A DNA stretch of 64,000 nucleotides from Podospora comata (taxonomy: Eukaryota; Ascomycota; Sordariomycetes; Sordariales; Podosporaceae): contig CP071496.1 of assembly GCA_017354895.1 (NCBI GenBank), positions 2,666,001 to 2,730,000 of the forward strand. Reading direction: 5' to 3'. The translations under genes and the position numbers were made by a program. Every line of letters begins with the position of its first letter. The first letter of the stretch is position 1. Under the pieces are notes generated by a model. It was not told where the DNA came from, did not search any database, and saw only the letters and a program-made list of their open reading frames with translations. Shown one piece after another: positions 42,814-51,100 of the stretch.

Positions 42814-43920
42814 CTCTCCGCTCGGTCTTTTAAGAGACCGGCGCCCCGAAGTCAATTGCTGAACAAGATAGCTCAAATAGCCCAACTAGATATTTTTTTG
42901 AGAGGACACTTCACTAATACTTTGACTCTGTCGCAAGAGAAAAAAGATACAATACCATGGTATTATCTCCAGCAATTACCTTATGGCTGCTGGGCAGTTT
43001 GCGGTATGTTCATGGCCATATTGCATTGATTTTCAGCAAGATACTGAATAACAGGATTTCCAGAAAGCGCATACAAAGAAGCCCAAATCGACGACAACTT
43101 CCCCAGCATATGCAACCCAGAATCAGCATATCAAATCAACTACAAGAGCTGCGATCTCTGCTGCACTATGAACCAGCGGTACCATGACATCGCCGAGTCG
43201 AAGGATGTGGAAGTGTATTTGGAGGAAATTTTTGGTAGCTACAACAGACACTGCCTTGACTACCAGAGCAGCGTTACAGTCACCGAGATAATTTCCAGAA
43301 CAATTACTACTGCGACATTCAAATCTACTGAGCCAGTTCTTCCCGGTCAATTTTCTACCACGGCCTCGGTCTCTGTTTCAGTTTCTGACAGCTCCATTTT
43401 CCCCGAGACAACCAACTCCGATCTTTCATCCAACGGCACCTTTTTCAACAGCAGCAATAGTCCAGCCAACAGTTCTGGCTTTGGTTTACATCACATGATC
43501 GTCACAGGTGTCTGTTCTGGAGCAGCAGCGCTTCTTGTAGGTTGTCTGGTATACTGGCAGCGCCGTCGGAGAAGAAGCCAAGGGCAACACTCGGAGCACC
43601 AAGCAAAACGAAAAGAAAAGGATCTAGAGGGCTCTCTCAAATGTCAGTCTATCATTGTAGATGTCGATGGCAGTTCCATCAGGGATACAATCACCTTGGC
43701 TGGGTTAGACGGTGGCTCTTGGATGGAGAAAAATGGCAGTCCGACGCCAAGAGTAGAAATGGATATTGACTCCGGGGCCTGTGAGTTGGACTTGGATAAT
43801 GGTCATGGTGAGATGATCGTTGAGATGAGTTTACGGGTAGAATTGAGTACAGAGAGTGGGTATGGAGAGCTGGAGGGCTCTTTGAGTGGAACGAGGCCGG
43901 CGGCGTGGAACCAGGGGTGA
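42814..43920 (+). CDS. Cluster member B: 7-Cys ectodomain, membrane span, EMD/ELD tail; start not found
   Basis: Exon 1 ends at 43003 and exon 2 is 43064-43920; the 60-nt phase-1 intron (GTATGT...TTCCAG) is at the same codon as in members A and D. Joined, it reads LPYGCWAVC, ESAYKEAQ, FPSICNPESAYQINY, KSCDLCC and IFGSYNRHC, nearly the same pattern as D. A Ser/Thr stalk, the span (MIVTGVCSGAAALLVGCLVY) and WQRRRRRS follow, then a tail with VDVDGSS, RVEMDIDSGACELD, LDNGHGEM and SGYGELEG. The exon 1 frame is open back to a stop at 42811-42813 but holds no ATG. An ATG at 42957 lies in another frame (MVLSPAITLWLLGSL). Either an extra upstream exon exists or the copy has lost its start. Confidence 0.55.
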
Positions 43921-43996
43921 CTGGCACGGGAATGGAGGAAAGCACAGGCAAAGACTTTCGGAGTAAAGAGGAAAAACAGTGTAAAGTAGGGTAGAT

Positions 43997-44752
43997 TCAT
44001 CGGTTTCCCGCGTTCAGTTTCGAATACTCATTGGGAGGCTGAACATCCATCTCGCTGTAGCCACTTCCCAAGTCCAACTCGCAAGCCCTCTCCTCAACCT
44101 CCATCTCAGTTCTAGGATTTCCCTCTATTTCCCTCATCATAGGTGAGACCTCTGCCTTTATTTCTGAGGGCCTATCAACCACTGCAGTGGTAGATTGCGA
44201 TTCGAGGTCTTTCTTCCTCAACTCCCGCCGTTTGCCCTCGGTCTTTTGCTCCAACAAGCGGGTGCGCTCGACCTTATCTCCAGAGCGGTTTCGATACGCA
44301 GTTACAATGCAAGCGAGAAGCAGCATCCCTCCCACCACGCCGAGAACTGTGCCAATAATATGCGCGAGAGTGAAACCGGAGCTGGATTGTGGTTCAGGCC
44401 TGTTGGCATTGGTCCCAGAGACATCATTGAAGTCATTGCAACGATTCGTGTACTCTCCAAATATGGAAACCAGCGTTGCGTTTATGCTGTTGGCTGTTTT
44501 ATGGATATCGTTCGTCTGAGTTGTTGAGCAACAGACCAGACAATTCGAGTAATTGATCTGGTAGGAAGATTCGGGTTTGCAGTATTCTGGAAATGTCTCG
44601 AAGAGTCGGACTTGCTGGTAGGCTTTGTCTGTAGGTTTTCTGGTCAATTGGGGTTGAGGAACACGACTGCCGGATAAAGACATACTGCAGACCTCCCAGC
44701 ATAGGGGCGGCAAATCTCGGAACTCCAATGTTATACCGTTAGGATCACTCAT
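43997..44752 (-). CDS. Cluster member D: 7-Cys ectodomain, membrane span, EMD/ELD tail
   Basis: Exons 44752-44686 and 44628-43997, split by a 57-nt phase-1 intron (GTATGT...CTACAG), give 232 residues. The ectodomain reads LPPLCWEVC, NKAYQQVRL, FPEYCKPESSYQINY, SNCLVCC and IFGEYTNRC. The span is LAHIIGTVLGVVGGMLLLAC followed by RNRSGDKVERTR. The tail carries REIEGNP, RTEMEVEERACELDLGSGY and SEMDVQPPNEY. It is the closest relative of B and lies tail-to-tail with it, 76 bases apart, as an inverted duplicate. The intron is stop-free and a multiple of three. There is no clear signal peptide at the ATG; an exported N-terminus is inferred from the cysteines and stalk. Most complete of the cluster. 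Confidence 0.65.
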   Translation of the reverse strand: MSDPNGITLEFRDLPPLCWEVCSMSLSGSRVPQPQLTRKPTDKAYQQVRLFETFPEYCKPESSYQINYSNCLVCCSTTQTNDIHKTANSINATLVSIFGEYTNRCNDFNDVSGTNANRPEPQSSSGFTLAHIIGTVLGVVGGMLLLACIVTAYRNRSGDKVERTRLLEQKTEGKRRELRKKDLESQSTTAVVDRPSEIKAEVSPMMREIEGNPRTEMEVEERACELDLGSGYSEMDVQPPNEYSKLNAGNR

Positions 44753-45579
44753 GATATCGAAAAGCGTTTGGAGATAGAGTGAGGAAGAAGATTTGATGGG
44801 GAGTGGGCGTTAGGAAGCCGAGTGGACAATCCTGAACATACGGATACAGATGGACCATGGAGCTCACATGAATCAGCCGACCTCTATCGGTCTTCAGAGG
44901 AAACTCAGCCCCGAAGCATTCACCGAAGACATATCGACAAGGCTAGATGCCACATGTGGGAAAGATATAATAAGGTAAGTAGCAATGATAACAGCACGAC
45001 GTTGCGTTGCAATCTAAGAATTGGGGGCCAAGTTCACCATCGCGAATGATATATAGTAGGTAGATAGTGCTTAGTCGGGCGAAGGGCAGCTGACGTCAGT
45101 ACCCGACTGAACTATGCAATTGTGGCTGCTGTAGAATCTCTCAGGGGTTTAGTGCCCGGTGCTTCATTGTACTTGCTGGTTGCAAGACTGTTAACTGGGT
45201 GAGAAAAGCCAGGAGTACTCTACAGACGAGGAAAGGAATGACGGTGTATATTGAAGTTTGGATACATTAGTCTAGCACTGAGTCTATGAGGATTCTGCAG
45301 CTCTTCTCTCTTCCAAATTCTCGTTACTTCAAATGCATCTGTTCAGCTTCGAGATACCTTAGACAGCTCTACACCCTTGGTTAGTGACCAAGACAGAGAA
45401 ACCTCACGTCCCTTTTCCAGACAAAGAGGCTGGGATACCGGAGGTTTTTCAGGGCGAGGTGGTATTATTCAGGCAGGTGGATGTTGATTCCTTCCTGCTC
45501 AATATCGGTGGTCTGACTGTGCCTCGTAGCCGTTTGTTCTCTGATCAAGTAATAGCCATAAACTCTAACAGACTCTATC
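44753..45579. promoter_or_regulatory. Upstream region of member D with a CRE palindrome
   Basis: No gene seen. A perfect palindromic CRE, TGACGTCA, lies at 45091-45098, about 340 bases upstream of member D's ATG. It sits between inverted arms AGTCGGG (45073-45079) and CCCGACT (45102-45108). CRE sites bind ATF/CREB-type bZIP factors; use here is inference. Confidence 0.45.
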
Positions 45580-45698
45580 ACATACGACCACAGACAGTAG
45601 AAAGCTCGGGATCCCGTCCGCTCTCCCCTAGATAAGCTACTGATCGCCAGACTAGTACTCAGGTGGGTGACCACTGGGGAATCCCTGGTGTTGTATGT
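45580..45698 (+). rRNA. 5S rRNA gene
   Basis: 119 bases beginning ACATACGACCACAGACAG and ending GGTGTTGTATGT, the classical ascomycete 5S ends that pair with each other. The helix core GGGATCCCGTCCGCTCTCCC (45609-45628) and GTACTCAGGTGGGTGACCAC (45656-45675) match the family, and the polymerase III internal control region is intact. T runs at 45698-45702 and 45707-45713 would end transcription. Single 5S genes scattered among protein genes are normal for Neurospora-like fungi. Confidence 0.93.
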
Positions 45699-46295
45699 TT
45701 TTGCAATTTTTTTGGTGTATGTGCCCCACTTTAGGGGGCGGTCAGGGGTTAGAGCTCCACATTGTACTGGTGAGTGGAGACCTTTCTCCGCCAGGTGCCT
45801 GCTGCCGCTGATGTTTGTAGCTTGCAAGCTTTGTGTTAGATATCTAGTAAAGCTGAGCTAGATGGTACGTAGGTTTGAAGTTTCGAAGGTTAAACAGTTA
45901 GGAATGTGGCGTGGAGCTAGGACAACACGCTGCACCTAGATCAAGCACGCGGAGGTAACTGCCGTGAGTGTGGCAAGTGCGGAACAGATCAAGTCACCGA
46001 GATTTTACCATTAAATCATTAAGTTTCCGTAGTGATGAAAGGGATGGCATTGGTGTTGGTAGATGCGGGGCGCCTGGTGTGTAATATATCCTGCAGGCTG
46101 GCAACTACAGCCTGATATATCGGAATAGCTTTCGCTGAGTTTCTGACCCTCTTCTCAAACCTTCTACTCAAGGATGCCCCTAGTATTGTCAGTTTCGTGG
46201 GGTTCTTTACACATCCCCGACCTTAAAATCGCCTCCTGGTTTTCTTCTTTGATAACCCCAACGCAAAAAAAAGTAAAGCTTGTTCCCTGCCCAAA
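45699..46295. other. Intergenic, possible remnant upstream of member C
   Basis: 5S terminator at the left, then no recognisable gene. If member C ever had a Cys-rich first exon it should lie here, but I find no matching pattern. Confidence 0.4.
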
Positions 46296-46805
46296 ATGAA
46301 CTCTGAATTCAGCCAAGTCCGAACAACCCACCCAAACTATGACATAAATTCGACGACTCTCAGTCCCCATGCTAACACCCAAAACGAAGCGGTCGGTTTG
46401 GGGACGCTCTCCAACTCTCAACTCATAAGTGTCATCATTGGCTCGTCAGCTGCGGTCTTCATAAACCAGTGTCTGGTTGCAGTGTGGTGGTGCAAATACA
46501 GGCGTAGACGATCGGTATCGTCACACCATGCTGAAGCAAAACAGAAAGACAGTATAGGATTAGACGTGGAAAAGAAACTGGAAACAACGATGGGTGGAGA
46601 TTCGCTAGCCATTTATGAGCTGGATGGAACGCCGATACGTGAGGTAGATGGGAAACCGGGGTCTAGGGTAGAGATGGATCTTGGACATGGGGCCAGTGAA
46701 ATGGATGTGGTGTTTGGGTACGTGGAGTTGAGTCAGGGCTTTGGGTCTAGAAACCCTGAGACTTTTGGAAGAGGAAAAGATAATAACAAGGAGAAGGACG
46801 CATGA
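46296..46805 (+). CDS. Cluster member C: membrane span plus EMD/ELD tail, no Cys ectodomain
   Basis: A 169-residue frame starting MNSEFSQVRTTHPNYDIN. It has a short Thr/Asn-rich outer part, a span (LISVIIGSSAAVFINQCLVA) with WWCKYRRRRS, and a tail with IYELDGTPIREVDG, RVEMDLGHGASEMD and VVFGYVELSQG. The tail is very close to that of A (AELDGTP, AEMDVEGGYKELD, VEFGYGELD) and to B and D. The seven-cysteine domain is absent. It may be a natural short form, a fragment after loss of the first exons, or a gene whose first exon I have missed. Function unknown. Confidence 0.5.
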   Translation: MNSEFSQVRTTHPNYDINSTTLSPHANTQNEAVGLGTLSNSQLISVIIGSSAAVFINQCLVAVWWCKYRRRRSVSSHHAEAKQKDSIGLDVEKKLETTMGGDSLAIYELDGTPIREVDGKPGSRVEMDLGHGASEMDVVFGYVELSQGFGSRNPETFGRGKDNNKEKDA

Positions 46806-47422
46806 TCTTTGCATAGGTACCTACTTTGCCGTTAAGCTCCTTGCACTTCAGCCCGCATTTGTCAGCCATCATGCTGTTCCAGAGGAGTACCCGCTTCCTC
46901 TAGGACCACAAATAGAATTAGATACAGATGAAATTTGCTGAGCTTCAACAGAATCTTGAGAGGCGCGTCGAGTAGCGCAAGGTTGCCTCAAAGCACTATG
47001 TGTAACCGCAAAAGCCAGTATTGGGGGCGCAGTATCAATGGGAATCGGGTAGACTTAGAGGACCAGTTACGTCGCTTAGACTGGATACCTTGTTTCTTTC
47101 AATTTCTCCAACCAGTGTGAACGTTAAAGAAGGCTGCCCATGTGACCTCAGGGACTTGTGATAGTCTCCACATCAGTCAATCCTCGACAATTAATGCTAC
47201 GCTCGTAGGTCAAACTGATCTCAGGTGATAGATGGATACATGGTTCTTTTCTGGGCTCATGTTTCTTATATCCTTATAGACTTGTGGTCACCAAGAATGG
47301 TATTTCTGCTGAAAGAGACACCGCGCCGCTACCTTTTTCTATCAGAATTGGCCATCCCTTGACTTCTATAGCTTTGGTTTCCCCTCTGCAGATATGCTTT
47401 CGCTGCTAAACGACTATCAAGA
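46806..47422. other. Intergenic region, no gene seen
   Basis: About 600 bases with only short open frames and no recognisable element. Confidence 0.4.
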
Positions 47423-48153
47423 GTGCCATGGAGGACTGCCTCCATGGTTCGAGACAAACAGACAGAGTTGTGTGAGAAAGCCCTGGATTGGCAACCTGGA
47501 TACCTCATATGCAAGGACTGCGTTCAAAAACTGTATCCTCTCCCAAACATTGAGATCGTTGATGTTGAGTTTAGGGCTTTTCTTGAACCATGCCTAGACC
47601 AGCTTCTCCAAGTCCAGAACACCGAGGCTCGTGGGACAAGTACTCCATTGCTGAAACAATCTGTTATTACTCTCAGCCCCAGCAGCATCATCACACCAAC
47701 ATTGACTTGGGAATCGTCCCCAGTATTTACTACCTCTCGACAGTTAACCTACTTCACAATGGCCACACAGATCCCAACAAGTACGACAGCGTCCCTTCCA
47801 GGCAAGTCAGATTTGCTTAAAAACCCCCATTATTCCCTATCATGAGCGATTGCTGACTGGGTTTATGTCAGAAACGCAACGTCATAATACCAACCCCCAA
47901 CCCAGGCCTTTTAGCGGGTTCAATCCTTGGTACCATCCTCTTACTGTCAATCACTTCCGCGGTTTGGTTCTACCGTCGCCGGAAACAAAAAGAGGGTGCC
48001 ATTTTGTTACCCGAGAATAGATCGCAAGTCAACGAGTTACAAACAAGGGAGAGGGTGGTGGAGCTAGGGCAAAGAGAAGTTGAGGGGTAGTCAGCTTTGG
48101 GCTCGGTGCATGAGTTGGATGGGCGGTCCAATTCTCTAAGAACAAACAAATGA
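47423..48153 (+). pseudogene. Cluster member E: decayed copy of the 7-Cys/ELDG membrane protein family
   Basis: The segment from 47423 includes LCEKALDWQPGYLICKDCVQ and EFRAFLEPC, which align with D's YCKPESSYQINYSNCLVCC and IFGEYTNRC with the same spacing of C-x12-C-x2-C. A Ser/Thr stalk follows. The membrane part lies in another frame from about 47866 (GLLAGSILGTILLLSITSAV, WFYRRRKQKE) and stops at 48088-48090. Past that stop the same frame reads SALGSVHELDGRSNSLR up to 48153, which is the family's ELDG tail motif. I found no phase-compatible splice to join the stalk to the membrane part. The first cysteine pair is not found, so this looks like a broken gene. A missed intron, for instance with the GCAAGT donor near 47801, cannot be excluded. 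Confidence 0.5.
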
Positions 48154-51100
48154 CGGCTTAAGATCGTTGAGGATATGATGGACTCGGGCATTCTATATGA
48201 CCTCACACGCAACTACTGTCATTAGGAAGCTTTCCTCAGAGCAATTCATCATGAGAGTCTATCAAAAGGGGTTCATGAGAAGCTGGCCCGCTGCAAGGGG
48301 GTCGATATGTTGAGAGAATGCTGATGGAAGAGGGTATGTCAACGAACCATTCCCAAAGAAATGGGCTCCTTGGGATGCGTGTCATGTGCTGGATGTATCA
48401 GAACGGAGTTGATATTTTAACAATCCTCATCCTCTCAGCTCCATTAATTCTCAGCCACCAAAGCAAAACAGATCGCATTCCTTCTGACAGCGTCATTGGT
48501 TATCTAATCTTTCCACAGGTAAGGGCTCATCCATGGTACGCGTGATCTCCTCTGGCGCCACCTTGACGATATGTTGCATGAGGATTGCGCAAATGTTCAC
48601 TGAAACTCCACCCGTATCAATCACGGACTCCGGACCTCGGCACTCCTGATCGATGATGCCTTCATGGGCCTCCGGTCTCGATTGGGGGAGCGTGTGTATA
48701 AGAAGTCTTCTGCTCCCTACCAGGAACCACACTTTCTCCAGCCCCAGATTCTCTCAACGACAGGGTCCCGCCAGCTTCATTCTTCAGCCTTGCGGCACTT
48801 ACCTGTAGTGTTTCCATTCATTGCAATCTTTAAGGCCCCCATCCCGAGAGTCCACCCATCGAGATTCAACTGTCAACACACGACCTAACGAGTCCGGTCC
48901 AAAGTCCAACTTGAACATCCCAACCACCCCGACGAACGTTTACCACAGGTTCTCCAGGCCAGCCGGTGCCTACCATTGAGATCTGACACGATTTTTGCCA
49001 GCCCAGTCCTGCCCTGACAATGCTCCATCCGATCGACACCGGTCAAACCCAGTTGTATGTCAACTTAACAGCTCTCGTGCTATATCCAGCCCGGAACCGT
49101 TGTCTGCCGGCCCATCTCATAAACGCCCCCACAACCTTCCTTTCTGTTTCGGTGACCTGAGATCGAATGACCATCGACCGGATATATTTCTGCCTACATC
49201 ACCATGTGGAGATTGTTCGACTGGCATTGCTTCATAGTTCTTTTGGTTGCTCTGATTCGACGATGCCGAGATTGCGGACATGACTGACCATCCGAATCCC
49301 ACGGCCGAATAAACGATTTCCACCCACCCGCCCGACGTCACGTCACCATGTCCAACTTATTTGACCCCTGAAGGGCTGATGAGGTTGACTTGTGAGTGAC
49401 CCAGTGACATGGACTTGCCATTTCCGCCCGTTTCCACTCGATTCGCTGAACCAACTTCCATTCCTTGACGATGCTGATGCCGTGTCAGATGTAATTCGCC
49501 CGCGTTCATGATTTGTCCAGCTTGTTTACCCACCCGTTGATAGTGAGCCTCATCCATGCCAGCCCACTCACACCCATCCAGGTCTACCTTTCCACTTGCC
49601 CACCATTCCATCCGTGTCTTTGCGTCCTCCCACGCCCATCCCTCTATCCACGTTTATTCGTCTTGTTCCTTTTCCCGTCCACCTCCTCAGTGTTCATGCA
49701 TGTGCGTACTCAGCATTGGTAAGCATCCGCCTTGTCGACCGAACCCTTCCATGATGATGCCAGAACGGTGAAGTATCTGCTACTTGAGCTCCCTCCGAGT
49801 CATTTCACGGCAAGCGTCTCAAGGTCTCTACTGATGCTCGATATTACAGGCCAAAATGCGAAATGCCTTCATTGGGTAGGGCATACAAGGAGAGCAAAGC
49901 AGAAGAGCAACCGACGTCAGAGACAGGAAAGAGCCAAAAATCATGTGATAAGGCTGTAAAAGTCTGACATGCGTCTCCCCATTACCTTCCCGCAGCATGT
50001 CTTTCAGCAGGGCAGGGGGCTTGCCGTCTGTCAGTTTGACTGATGTCGACCAGGTACGTTCTCCTATTGGATCATTCCCTCATTCTCCTTCTCATAGGGC
50101 TGAGTCTCATGTTCCAAGATGTCAGACTGCACCGTTGAACGGCTTCTCCATGTCAGCACTTGGCAGGCAAAATGTGGGGCCTGACATCTCACTGTCGATA
50201 ACATCTGTGGCAGTGGCTTATCGGAGGACTCCCACGGTATTGGGTGAATGAAGGATTGGGACCGAACGATGCTCACAACCTCGAGGTGTGCCTGATCAGA
50301 TGAGGAACGAAACACCGCCCTCGCGATGATTTCCGCTGGGATTTGAGGCCATCCAGCTGGCCGTAATAGGAAGGTATGAAGGTGATCGCACAATACGAGC
50401 GAGCCACTGGTTGCAAGACTTTGACTGACGAAGCATTGCTGCTGAATAGGAGTGCAGATGCTGTGCCAAAGCAGCTTCAGACCTTGGAAACCGAAACCGA
50501 AAGGGAACAGGCCACGAAGAAGAAATTGGTAGACACACCGCTTCGAACGATGGCAGTCCTTCCTAAACAAGGCAAATGACAACATCCGGTTATCTGCATT
50601 GCCCTTTCGTCAATGCCACTCACCCCACGAGTTGCACAGTACTATACGCGTCGTCCTCAGGCTGTGTAATGTGACAGTTGCTGTTGTTGTTGTTGTTTTT
50701 GTTGTTGCGACTTTCATCCCCCAACGACAACCACCCCCTGGTCTCCTTGACACACATAGACGGTCGGAATAAAGTGATGATCACAGAACTCTGAAAAGGC
50801 CCTTGACCAATGGCGGCTGGGGACCCGCGGAAGGAAGGCCAGGTCCCCACATTCGGGCCATCTGAAGTGGATTTATTTCGCAAGTAGGGGGATACCAGGG
50901 GGTGAAAATGGCGATGCAGAGATCTTTCCGGGGAACGAAAAAGAACCTCGCTCGGACTTTGGCCCTGGCTGTGGCCTCGCGGCCAATCCTTCTCCAAGCC
51001 GTCGGAAGGATGGCACGAGGTGCCGACGGTGTCCTGTTACAGATACAAGATTCGAGTATTTCCAGGCCTGCTCAAATGAAGTGTTTGAGGACATTCCCGA

